A stretch of DNA of 8,348 nt from assembly GCA_934401755.1 (NCBI GenBank), contig CAKRSU010000043.1, forward strand, positions 1 to 8,348. The letters are read 5' to 3'. The DNA is from an uncultured Oxalobacter sp. (GTDB lineage: Bacteria > Pseudomonadota > Gammaproteobacteria > Burkholderiales > Burkholderiaceae_D). The notes beneath the pieces are model-generated. The model saw nothing but the letters and a program-made list of their open reading frames with translations, searched no databases and had not been told where the DNA came from. Position numbers and translations under genes: made by a program. Below are positions 1 to 6,532 of this stretch, in pieces (positions within the stretch are counted from its first letter, which is position 1; the number at the start of each line of letters is the position of its first letter).

Positions 1-204
1 TTCGTATCGCTGATTTATCTTTCGTACATAAAATACCAAATGGAGAAGCACGGCTTGTACAAGAATTACACAATGCAGACGTTGCTTGATGATTTAGATA
101 TTATTGAGTTGTATCATCAACCAGGGAAAAACAGTCATCTTTCGGAAATTACTAAGAAGCAACGAGGATTATTTGAAGCGATGGAAATAGATGTTCCTGC
201 CTAG
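1..204 (+). CDS. IS1634/IS4-like DDE transposase, C-terminal part (5' end outside window)
   Basis: This is an open frame from the first base to a TAG at 202-204, giving the last 67 residues of a longer protein. The visible part has a hydrophobic start (FVSLIYLSYIKYQM), a Lys/Tyr-rich middle, a TLLDDLDIIEL helix and a tail with TKKQRGLFEAMEID. That order is what I know from the C-termini of IS1634-family transposases: an alpha-helical stretch after the last catalytic Glu, then a leucine-rich helix, then a TKKQ..hhEAhGI tail. No catalytic residue lies in the visible part, so the family call rests on the tail alone. The protein would cut and join IS ends. Whether the element is intact cannot be judged because about 85% of the gene lies to the left. 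A related IS4-group DDE transposase is the main alternative. Confidence 0.72.
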   Translation, partial: FVSLIYLSYIKYQMEKHGLYKNYTMQTLLDDLDIIELYHQPGKNSHLSEITKKQRGLFEAMEIDVPA

Positions 205-230
205 ATATAATTTTTTCGGGACTTTAGGTT
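1..230 (+). mobile_element. Right-hand end of an insertion sequence (approximate boundary)
   Basis: The transposase stop at 204 is followed by a short AT-rich stretch with TTTTTTCGGGACTTTAGG at 211-228, which could be the terminal inverted repeat. The matching left end lies outside the window, so neither the repeat nor a target-site duplication can be checked. The boundary at about 230 is a guess based on the usual short distance between transposase stop and IS end. Confidence 0.4.
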
Positions 231-265
231 AAAAATAGGAACCAATCTATTTCTATACCAAAAGT

Positions 266-271
266 TATAAT
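266..271 (+). promoter_or_regulatory. Possible -10 box for the gene at 328-810
   Basis: A perfect TATAAT sits at 266-271, about 56 bases before the chosen ATG at 328. No good -35 hexamer is seen 16-18 bases upstream (the region reads CCAATCT). In such AT-rich sequence a chance TATAAT is common. If real, transcription would begin near 278-280, just outside the presumed IS end, so the IS could have altered or replaced the original promoter. Confidence 0.25.
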
Positions 272-327
272 TGCATTAAGAATATTTGCATCTATGTTTT
301 ATTAGACATTCTGAGCTCCTATATTCT

Positions 328-810
328 ATGATAGGAAGTAGATACTTTTTACTGACAAAAAAACAAATGTTGCCTCAAATTCCTGAAAAGCTCATCTACC
401 AAAATATTCATTGCGACTTACCCATTGAACAACCATTAGAATCTTGGTTTGAAATGAAAGGAAATCGCCCCGCATTTTATGTGCCTCATACTGCTCTATG
501 GAGAGGCTATGTTGGAACATGGCAAATAAATAGCCAAGGCAAATTATTTTTGGTTGAACTGGAAGGGATGCTTGAGAATGGAAATATTATTCATTTAGAA
601 ACGCTATTTCCGAAAGCGAAAGATGGCGTTTTTGCCGAATGGTATTCAGGAACATTTAGTCTCCCCCAAGGAGAATTACAAAATGCGATTTGTATTGGCT
701 ATTCTTCTGTATATGAACAATACTTAGTCCTTACCATTGAAAAGGGACGCCTTATTGCGTCCCATTATGAAACAAATGATGATGCCACTCAATATGGATT
801 AGGGGTTTAA
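328..810 (+). CDS. Conserved-looking hypothetical protein, about 160 aa
   Basis: I do not recognise a function. The body reads as a compact soluble alpha/beta protein with no signal peptide or membrane segment. Notable runs are LWRGYVGTWQI, KLFLVELEGML, LETLFPKAKDGVFAEWYSGT, LPQGEL and IGYSSVYEQYLVLTIEKG. From memory, similar uncharacterised proteins with a WRGYxGTW core followed by VFAxWxSG and PQG are scattered across bacteria, but I cannot name a Pfam family. The frame stays open back to a TTG at 286. I prefer the ATG at 328 because the extra residues look unconserved. An ATG at 367, just before LPQIPEKLIYQ, is also credible. None has a strong Shine-Dalgarno sequence. The gene converges on nhaR with 18 bases between stops and follows directly after the IS end. 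A small immunity or stress protein is possible but unsupported. Confidence 0.6.
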   Translation: MIGSRYFLLTKKQMLPQIPEKLIYQNIHCDLPIEQPLESWFEMKGNRPAFYVPHTALWRGYVGTWQINSQGKLFLVELEGMLENGNIIHLETLFPKAKDGVFAEWYSGTFSLPQGELQNAICIGYSSVYEQYLVLTIEKGRLIASHYETNDDATQYGLGV

Positions 811-828
811 GAATTTCTTTATAAGGAA

Positions 829-1746
829 CTAGAGCGCTCCTGATTTTGCTTTCGTTCTTGCTTCATGGGCATCTAAAATGCGTTCAATTGCCACATGACT
901 AATCTTTTGCTCTGCACAAACAGCATAATACTTTTCTTCCATTCCTTCCATTTCACCAATTGATACGCTGTAATAACGCTCTTTCATTTCATCTGCCAGT
1001 GAATAAGGCGCATGGAAAAGCCCAACCCCATAGCGTGCAAATGTTTTAAGCAGTGCGCTATCAGAAAATTCACCCACAATCTTAGGACGGATATTATTTT
1101 CTTCAAACCATCGGTCAAGACGAATACGAACGGCATGATTGCGAGTTGGCATCAGAAATGGTGCACCATCTAAACACTGCGGGAAATTTTCACGATATTG
1201 TTCTGCCAATTCAGGCAATCCATAAACTGCAACTTTTTCCGTGCGCAAATAATAATTATAAAAGCGCATATTATCTGAAATATTGGCCGGTTTTTGCCCT
1301 AAAACAAGGTCTAATTTATGGAGTGCTAAATCAGCCAACAGGCTATCATACGCCCCTTCATAACATTCAAGACGTAAATGAGGAACTTGTAATGCTGGAG
1401 ACAATAAACTATAAATTTCGGCCTTAGGTAAAGAATCAGAAATACCAACAATTAAGCGAACACTTTGCCCAACTTTATCATCACTCATCACTTCCTGCAT
1501 TTTTTCTCCTAGCAGGAAAATCTGATCAGCATATCCCATGGCCACACGTCCAGCCTCTGTTAAGACAAGTCGCCTTCCCTGTTGGGCAAAAAGTACTTTA
1601 CCAATTGACTTTTCTAACAATGAAAGTTGCATGCTAATCGTTTGTACAGCAACACCAATACGCTCTGCAGCTTTTGTAACGCTGCCTTCTTTTGCTGTCA
1701 TCCAAAAATAGTATAAATGACGATAATTGAGCGTTGCATTTTTCAT
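829..1746 (-). CDS. nhaR: LysR-family transcriptional regulator, NhaR-like
   Basis: This is a full-length LysR regulator of 305 residues (E. coli NhaR is about 301). The N-terminus NYRHLYYFW, followed by KEGSVTKAAERIGVAVQTIS (about residues 19-38), is the winged helix-turn-helix and closely matches the NYNHLYYFW and KEGSV of NhaR. A linker helix and a type 2 periplasmic-binding-like effector domain fill about residues 90-290. Shared effector-domain features include CxExxxxxLLxxLxxHKLDxxxxxxP, FPxCL, GEFxDxALxKxFxxxxxGxFxAP and MEExYxxxxExxxxHxAxxRI. NhaR in E. coli senses Na+ and activates the Na+/H+ antiporter gene nhaA and, from the literature, pgaABCD. No nhaA lies next to it here, so its target must be elsewhere and the name rests on similarity only. 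The ATG at 1746 has a good Shine-Dalgarno (AGAGGG, 1753-1758). Its base composition is clearly richer in GC than the polysaccharide genes, in line with a resident core gene. Confidence 0.9.
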   Translation of the reverse strand: MKNATLNYRHLYYFWMTAKEGSVTKAAERIGVAVQTISMQLSLLEKSIGKVLFAQQGRRLVLTEAGRVAMGYADQIFLLGEKMQEVMSDDKVGQSVRLIVGISDSLPKAEIYSLLSPALQVPHLRLECYEGAYDSLLADLALHKLDLVLGQKPANISDNMRFYNYYLRTEKVAVYGLPELAEQYRENFPQCLDGAPFLMPTRNHAVRIRLDRWFEENNIRPKIVGEFSDSALLKTFARYGVGLFHAPYSLADEMKERYYSVSIGEMEGMEEKYYAVCAEQKISHVAIERILDAHEARTKAKSGAL

Positions 1747-1818
1747 GCTCGTCCCTCTTCAAGTTCTATTTTTCTAAAAGGAGCTTTATTTTTTGTATGC
1801 TCTGTGCTTTCTACACAA

Positions 1819-2184
1819 TTAGGCAAAATTATATAGAAAAAAATGAAAAATGGTGACCGATATTTTAGGACTTTTGCATCTCAATCCCCCAAGATCCATA
1901 AGAGGAAATCCAAGAACTCGATCAATAGTAGACCGTAGACTACCAAATTTCTCTAAACAAATATTCACATCATTCATCATATGTTATCAAAAACATCCCA
2001 TTTCACATTTAAATATATTTTCATCAATAGTAAATGGATCTTTACTTACGACAATTTGATGTTCCTCTTCAATCTTATCATCTTATTTATTAGCAATATG
2101 ATTGCAAAAAAGATAATCGACAAATACCCCATAAAAAACTATAGATGTTTTCATAAAATGAAATAAAACACTTATATATACCAT
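1819..2184 (-). pseudogene. Possible decayed coding remnant in the gap between nhaR and the polysaccharide operon
   Basis: The 480-base gap 1747-2228 has no intact gene. One - strand frame runs from an ATG at 2184 to a TAA at 1819-1821 and is broken only by a TAA (2083-2085) and a tandem TGA TAA (1984-1989). The segments between stops look protein-like: acidic with EEEHQIVVSKDPFTIDEN in the middle, and SLRSTIDRVLGFPLMDLGG near the end. The part at about 1851-1960 is less AT-rich than its surroundings. This may be a dead gene, for example an old last gene of the operon or an IS scrap. I recognise no family, and a chance frame is quite possible. Two short + strand frames in the same place (1850-2059, 1981-2166) lack ribosome sites and look like antisense shadows. 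No clear rho-independent terminator is visible for the operon ending at 2252. Confidence 0.25.
1828..1833 (-). promoter_or_regulatory. Candidate -10 box upstream of nhaR
   Basis: On the - strand the sequence reads TATAAT at 1833-1828, 82 bases before the nhaR ATG. The -35 region with a 17-base spacer (1856-1851) reads TCACCA, a poor match to TTGACA. An activator-dependent or autoregulated promoter would tolerate that. The evidence is a single hexamer, so this is only a candidate. Confidence 0.3.
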
Positions 2185-2251
2185 ATAATATTAGTAATAT
2201 TTATAGCAAATAAGTAGCAATGTAACAAAATCATTATTTATATAAGAATAA

Positions 2252-3229
2252 CTACATTAAAGAATTAATATATAAACGAAGAGGATGAGTCATAACTCTT
2301 GGAACACGTTTAATTGCAAACAAATTATTTTTATCATATAACTCAAAGGATATGACACCATCATTGAGATAACGAAATTTATTAATAAATTCGTCATCAG
2401 ATTCTAGAAGCTTTTTAAGCATATCAATACTGCAACGTGAATGTGGATCTCTCCAAGCATGGCGAAAATAACGATTTTTTAACTTTTTATATAAGAATTC
2501 TGGAAATATCTTCCCTAAAAAACTATTCTTAAGTTTATTTAAATTTTCAATACTCTTCCAATAAATTCTATCAAAACAATGAACTTCTGAAAAAACAAAT
2601 GGCCTTGAAATATGATCAAAATTAACAAACTTCTGAGCTATAGTCGAAAAATAAACTTCTTCTCGCGGATATCTTTTAGGACCATAATCGTAATTAAAAT
2701 TGATATATTTATCGATTACATCAATAATTTGTTTAAATATATCAAATTTATAAAAACTTCCTTCAACTTGACTGGCTACCCTAACGCTTAATCCAAGATT
2801 TAACATAATTTTATGAAGTTGATTATCTTTCCATGCAAATTCATTTGGCCACCACCATGATTTTTCTTGAAGTAAAAAGTGTAAATTAAATCCAGCATCA
2901 AATATAGAAATATATTCATTCGAACCAAATCTAAAATACATATCGTTTGACGAATGCATTACAAAATAATCGAATTCTAATATTGATGCTGCAAATTTAA
3001 AATTTTCTACATGAGGTTGAAGAAGGTCTCCCCATTTCGTTTCTAAATGTACTGGATTTATATAAACTCTATCATTTTTAATAAAAGAATTTAACAAATC
3101 ATCAAAAGCTAATCTCTTACTAAAATGTAATACAATTAATGCATCTTTATTAAAATGTAAAAAATTTCTAATTTGGTCATTAATAACATCAATATTTTCA
3201 TGGACCAAAATAGAAACAACAATTTTCAT
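2252..3229 (-). CDS. Putative glycosyltransferase, GT14 (core-2/I-branching)-like, 325 aa
   Basis: This is the last gene of the operon. It starts VVSILVHENIDVINDQIRN, an opening typical of Branch-domain (GT14) enzymes. HLETKWGD (61-68) and EFDYFVMHSSNDMYF (85-99) follow, matching the family's pattern of a Trp-containing block and then a DYFxxxSxxDxP-like loop. EGSFYKFDIF (156-165) and YPREEVYFSTIAQK (187-200) match the acceptor and catalytic-Glu region (compare PDExxFxT). E190 or E191 would be the base. GT14 enzymes move GlcNAc or xylose from UDP-sugars without a metal DxD motif; donor and acceptor here are unknown. The open frame reaches a TTG at 3241, but the ATG at 3229 is preferred: it has GAG 8 bases upstream and puts the VHE motif at the usual distance from the N-terminus. 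The spacing to the upstream gene is 15 bases. There is no membrane segment; the Lys/Arg-rich C-terminal half could contact membrane or lipid-linked acceptor. Confidence 0.6.
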   Translation of the reverse strand: MKIVVSILVHENIDVINDQIRNFLHFNKDALIVLHFSKRLAFDDLLNSFIKNDRVYINPVHLETKWGDLLQPHVENFKFAASILEFDYFVMHSSNDMYFRFGSNEYISIFDAGFNLHFLLQEKSWWWPNEFAWKDNQLHKIMLNLGLSVRVASQVEGSFYKFDIFKQIIDVIDKYINFNYDYGPKRYPREEVYFSTIAQKFVNFDHISRPFVFSEVHCFDRIYWKSIENLNKLKNSFLGKIFPEFLYKKLKNRYFRHAWRDPHSRCSIDMLKKLLESDDEFINKFRYLNDGVISFELYDKNNLFAIKRVPRVMTHPLRLYINSLM

Positions 3230-3244
3230 AAATATACTCAATAT

Positions 3245-4294
3245 TTAATTTCTAAAAGTACTCATAAAAAAGTAAAAAATAACCGCGAATACATCAATTA
3301 TATATAAAAAAGGAATATTAACAATTTTTAAAATTTGTTTAATTGGAAAAATAACTCGCGCAATATGCTTTTTTAACTTTTTATTATATTTATTATCATA
3401 ATTTTTACTTTTTTGATTTTTTATGGACAATATCAAATTGTCAATCGGATTAAAATTATTTCTTAAAATTTCATAATCAAAATTCCTTATAAATTTAACT
3501 ATTTTTTTATTTAAATAAACTAAATGATAAAATAAAACAGTTTCAGGGTGAGAAGTTACAATTCCTCTTTCTAAATATTTATCTAAGTTATCATAAAATG
3601 ACTCAATAACATTCATGTTAGTTTGAGATGAAACAATAAATTGATCATTAAAAATATATTTTTCATATTCAATATACTCCATTAAATAAACATTTTTATA
3701 TGACATAACTTTATATGAGTCTGAATATTGACTCATATTAATATTACCACCAGATTTAGGAATATAAATATATTTTGGATTAAATTTATCGACTATCAAT
3801 TTTGAGTAAAAATTCAAATCTGGTCTTGATAAAATAACATATTCATATCTTATATCATTATTTTTACAATAATTTAAAAACATACGATATGCTTCTGTTG
3901 TTGAATAATACATTCCATACGATCTTTGTTTATTTATACCAATATCCAAAGCATGTTTAGAATCAATATTTAATTTCGATCTAAGTAAATCATCATATTC
4001 AACAATCTGATATGCCTTTAGATAAGAACCATAATATTTATATAAACTATCATAAGTAATTATATCTCCTTGCATATCTTGCTTTTCATACTCAATAGAT
4101 TCTTTAAACTTATTTATAGCATGAGAATCATTACTGTATAAACTTGGTATTGAAGAAACACCATTATTTTTATAAGTAAAAATAAAAATATCTGCATCAT
4201 TTGGTTCTGCAATATTCAATATTAACGATTTTGCTGTAACAGCATATGTCCTCATATGACCACGTAATATGATTGCACATTTCCTTTTAATCAT
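3245..4294 (-). CDS. Putative polysaccharide glycosyltransferase-like protein with LRGHxRT motif, 349 aa
   Basis: I cannot name a specific enzyme. The N-terminus is a beta strand followed by LRGHMRTY (10-17), then DADIFIFTY (33-41), YEYVILSRPDLNFY (150-163), NDQFIVSS (216-223) and HPETVLFYHL (249-258). This order (early RGHxR loop, DxFxxTY strand, VIxxRPD in the position of a metal-binding DxD, late DQF and E-xxL helix) recalls uncharacterised GT-A-like proteins of surface-polysaccharide loci. The role is inferred from this and from context. The C-terminus (316-349) is a hydrophobic, aromatic segment with a basic residue cluster before it, likely a membrane anchor. It resembles the tail of the upstream neighbour. 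Start and upstream stop overlap as ATGA (4291-4294), which implies translational coupling; no separate Shine-Dalgarno is seen. It is among the most AT-rich genes in the window. Confidence 0.6.
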   Translation of the reverse strand: MIKRKCAIILRGHMRTYAVTAKSLILNIAEPNDADIFIFTYKNNGVSSIPSLYSNDSHAINKFKESIEYEKQDMQGDIITYDSLYKYYGSYLKAYQIVEYDDLLRSKLNIDSKHALDIGINKQRSYGMYYSTTEAYRMFLNYCKNNDIRYEYVILSRPDLNFYSKLIVDKFNPKYIYIPKSGGNINMSQYSDSYKVMSYKNVYLMEYIEYEKYIFNDQFIVSSQTNMNVIESFYDNLDKYLERGIVTSHPETVLFYHLVYLNKKIVKFIRNFDYEILRNNFNPIDNLILSIKNQKSKNYDNKYNKKLKKHIARVIFPIKQILKIVNIPFLYIIDVFAVIFYFFMSTFRN

Positions 4295-5415
4295 TTTATA
4301 GATTTTATGTAATAATAAACTATAGCAAATGGTTCAACAAACCAATTAAAAACACTAAATACTTTCTTTAAATTTTTAAATGGCAAAAGAAATTTATTAT
4401 AATGTTTATAAAATTTTAACCTATAAATATATTTTTTTCTTTTGATTAAACTAGCTTCAGATGAAGCGAGTATCTTCACATTAGATTCTTTAATAATTTT
4501 TTTTGCGAAAAATTGTCTTAAATTTATATCACAACGTATTATTTTAAAATATCTTAAATTAAATATTCTTTTGATATATTCATAATTATTATCATTAACA
4601 AGAAATAATGCATGCTCAAATATTCCAGATTCTCCCTTAAATATATTCATAAAGTTATCTATATATTCTCCACAAAGATTATCTGACATATTTTTCGATA
4701 GTAGTTCACAAACATCAATAAAGTCATATCCATACTTTATATTTTGTTTACTTATAAACGAGCAATATAAACAAATCTCAAACAAACCTGCAATATTAAA
4801 CTTTTTCTTCTGATAAATTTTTTCAACCAAATCAATAGGATTTCCGAACTCACCAAATAAATCTTTTAATATTCTTTTCTCATAAAACCACATAAATGTT
4901 TCTATAAACCATTTATCCTCATTATTTTTTAATATATATCTAACATTATCGCAAACACTATAAAAAAACTCAGACAAAAAGTATCTTTTATTTAAATAAG
5001 AAAAACAAATAAATGGTTTTTTAAAGAAATCGTAAAACAAATTGCTCATATTTGTTTTGCTAACCCATATTGATTCACTATCCAGTACAAGCATTTTTTC
5101 TTCTGGAATAGCCAACATGGCATAAAACTTCTTTAATGTCTGAAAAGAAAACTTGCCATATTTATTAAGTAGATCATTTGTAGAATCTTCAATTGAAAAT
5201 CTCTTTAATATATCTTCAAAAACTAATACATTAATATTTATTCTGTCTTTATAAAAACTAACAATTTTTAAAAAACTCTTTTTTTCATTCTCGCTAATCA
5301 CAAAATATATATTTATATTTTCTTTATCAATGACAAATTTATCGAAACTTGCTAGATATTCCTCTATTGCCCAAAAATGCCCTGAAAATGTTGGTGTTAC
5401 AATCGCATATTTCAT
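4291..5415 (-). CDS. Putative glycosyltransferase, DUF6492-like, 374 aa
   Basis: The protein opens with YAIVTPTFSGHF (3-14), followed by INIYFVIS (34-41), KFSFQTLKKFYAM (88-100) and KMLVLDSESIWV (107-118). A TPTF opening, a YQxxKKLY-like helix and a LxLDSE strand at the metal-binding position are what I associate with DUF6492, a GT-A-like family found in capsule and LPS loci. D112 and E114 would stand in for the DxD. A second conserved-looking helix holds E213 (LFEICLYCSF). The product would be a cytoplasmic-face transferase; sugar and acceptor are unknown. The C-terminus (344-374) is hydrophobic and aromatic with preceding Lys/Arg, probably membrane-associating, and it resembles the tail of the next gene's product. 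Only one base separates its ATG from the stop of the upstream nucleotidyltransferase gene. An A8 run (4497-4504 on the complement) lies in the 3' half. Confidence 0.6.
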   Translation of the reverse strand: MKYAIVTPTFSGHFWAIEEYLASFDKFVIDKENINIYFVISENEKKSFLKIVSFYKDRININVLVFEDILKRFSIEDSTNDLLNKYGKFSFQTLKKFYAMLAIPEEKMLVLDSESIWVSKTNMSNLFYDFFKKPFICFSYLNKRYFLSEFFYSVCDNVRYILKNNEDKWFIETFMWFYEKRILKDLFGEFGNPIDLVEKIYQKKKFNIAGLFEICLYCSFISKQNIKYGYDFIDVCELLSKNMSDNLCGEYIDNFMNIFKGESGIFEHALFLVNDNNYEYIKRIFNLRYFKIIRCDINLRQFFAKKIIKESNVKILASSEASLIKRKKYIYRLKFYKHYNKFLLPFKNLKKVFSVFNWFVEPFAIVYYYIKSIK

Positions 5416-5416
5416 T

Positions 5417-6136
5417 TTATTTCTTTAGATAATTTTTTAATAATTCAGGTGTACCAACACATTGAATATTTTCTTTAGCTGCTTCGTAAATGCCAATTTT
5501 TAATTTATTACTTATAGCATAATTAAAAACATTGGACATATAGTATTCATTTTTAGTTTTATCACCATAAATGAGCATTTCAATAGCGTTATCAAAAAAA
5601 TAGGAAGCTTTTTTAAATAAATAGGCGCCCGCGATTGCATATTTTGAAATAGTTTCTTTTTCTTTTGTGTTAATGACAAATCCATTTTCCCCAATTTCTG
5701 CATATGAAAATTTGTTATCTTTTGATGGAAATGTCAACAAAGAACCATCAATATCTCGTGCTTTTGCATCATCAATAAAATCATTAAATACATCATTATC
5801 AAAAATATTATCTGAATCAACAAATACAACAAGATTATCTAAATTAATTGTTTTATGTGCTGCTAATGCAGTACAGCTTGCTCCTTGTGTTAATTTTTTT
5901 ACTGTGGCAAATCGAACAGGATATTTATGCTTAATATAAGTTATTCTATCTTCATTTTCTGATAAAAATCTTTCTTGAATAATTAAAGTGTATCTAGCAT
6001 ATTTAACTTGCACGCTATCAAGAACATGTTCAATCATCATTTTTCCGGCCACATCAATAAATGGCTTAGGCAATGTATAACCAGCTTGTTTAAAACGAGA
6101 ACCAGCTCCAGCCATAGGAATCACAATTTCTATCAT
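5417..6136 (-). CDS. Nucleotidyltransferase (NDP-sugar/CDP-alcohol pyrophosphorylase type), 239 aa
   Basis: This is a single-domain Rossmann-like nucleotidyltransferase. IPMAGAGSRF (6-15) is the nucleotide loop, and TLPKPFIDVAGKMMIEHV (21-38) contains the invariant Lys of the KP motif. TQGASCTAL (83-91) is the base/ribose-binding QGxxxxAL segment. VVFVDSDNIF (103-112) gives the metal-binding D107/D109, and KYAIAGAYLF (about 164-173) is the substrate-side strand. At 239 aa it lacks the left-handed beta-helix of RmlA- or GlmU-type enzymes. The family joins a sugar- or alcohol-phosphate to an NTP, releasing pyrophosphate. The nucleotide (CTP, UTP or GTP) and the partner cannot be told from sequence alone. 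Such proteins are often mislabelled as glycosyltransferase family 2. Three bases separate it from the HAD gene upstream. This pairing suggests both work on the same phosphorylated intermediate, most likely for capsule synthesis. Confidence 0.82.
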   Translation of the reverse strand: MIEIVIPMAGAGSRFKQAGYTLPKPFIDVAGKMMIEHVLDSVQVKYARYTLIIQERFLSENEDRITYIKHKYPVRFATVKKLTQGASCTALAAHKTINLDNLVVFVDSDNIFDNDVFNDFIDDAKARDIDGSLLTFPSKDNKFSYAEIGENGFVINTKEKETISKYAIAGAYLFKKASYFFDNAIEMLIYGDKTKNEYYMSNVFNYAISNKLKIGIYEAAKENIQCVGTPELLKNYLKK

Positions 6137-6139
6137 TGA

Positions 6140-6532
6140 TTATTCATCTTTCGCTTGTTTAAAAAGATATTCTTCTGTTATTTGTTCCCAGTTGTTTTCA
6201 AACCGAATAACCCTGTCATCAATAGTAATATCCGCATTAGGCTTACCAAAGAAAATTTCATCATAATAGATATCATATTTTTTTAACCAATTGAATGTTA
6301 TCTGCCCAATATTTTTCATAGCCTTTCCGAGGTTATGTCCTGAGCTTCCCATATTTCTCGCTGTATGGATAATTATGGTATGTCCTGACTGATGAAGTCG
6401 ATCAATCATTGTTTTAGCCCCAGTTTTAGGTCGTACATCCGCATATCCCTGACCTTCTTTTCTCAGCTCACAAATCGTTCCATCAAGATCAATACAAATT
6501 CTTAGTTTTTTATTTTGTTCCATATCTTTCAA
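6140..6532 (-). CDS. Small HAD-superfamily phosphatase, capsule-locus type, 130 aa
   Basis: All four HAD motifs are visible. DLDGTIC has nucleophile D15 and acid/base D17, HTARN has T57, GKP has K97, and TIDDRVIRF has D105/D106. It has no room for a cap domain, so substrate access may depend on oligomer contacts, as in the KdsC-like group. A segment GHNLGKAMKNIG (65-76) with several Gly and Lys may bind a phosphate. The predicted reaction is hydrolysis of a sugar- or alcohol-phosphate. Lying between a kinase fusion and a nucleotidyltransferase, it probably dephosphorylates one position of the intermediate before or after activation. The frame can start at a TTG (6532) or an ATG (6523). Both overlap the upstream gene's end (stop 6510-6512), by 23 or 14 bases. 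GAAAG just before the ATG makes M4 the likelier start. Similar small HAD proteins are commonly labelled capsular biosynthesis protein. Confidence 0.8.
   Translation of the reverse strand: MKDMEQNKKLRICIDLDGTICELRKEGQGYADVRPKTGAKTMIDRLHQSGHTIIIHTARNMGSSGHNLGKAMKNIGQITFNWLKKYDIYYDEIFFGKPNADITIDDRVIRFENNWEQITEEYLFKQAKDE

Noticed and set aside
832..839. Palindrome GAGCGCTC near the convergent stops, considered as a bidirectional terminator
   Set aside because: The eight-base palindrome has no loop and no adjacent T run, so it does not form a convincing rho-independent hairpin.
1146..1427. 93-aa open frame on the + strand
   Set aside because: It lies wholly antisense to the well-supported nhaR gene, has no ribosome site and no recognisable protein features.
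1850..2166. Two short + strand open frames (1850-2059 and 1981-2166)
   Set aside because: Neither has a ribosome site or recognisable features, and they overlap each other. The opposite strand looks no less protein-like.
2167..2251. AATATT-AGT-AATATT repeat considered as an operon terminator
   Set aside because: The stem would be all A-T pairs and short, without a clear T tract on the - strand.
1747..2251. CRISPR array, tRNA or small RNA in the gene-free gap
   Set aside because: I saw no regularly spaced repeats, no tRNA-like arms and no GC-rich hairpin series in this stretch.
5512..5703. 63-aa open frame on the - strand
   Set aside because: It is an out-of-frame overlap inside the nucleotidyltransferase gene, with low-complexity Lys/Leu text.
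5667..5939. 90-aa open frame on the + strand
   Set aside because: It is antisense to the intact nucleotidyltransferase gene, whose motifs span this region.
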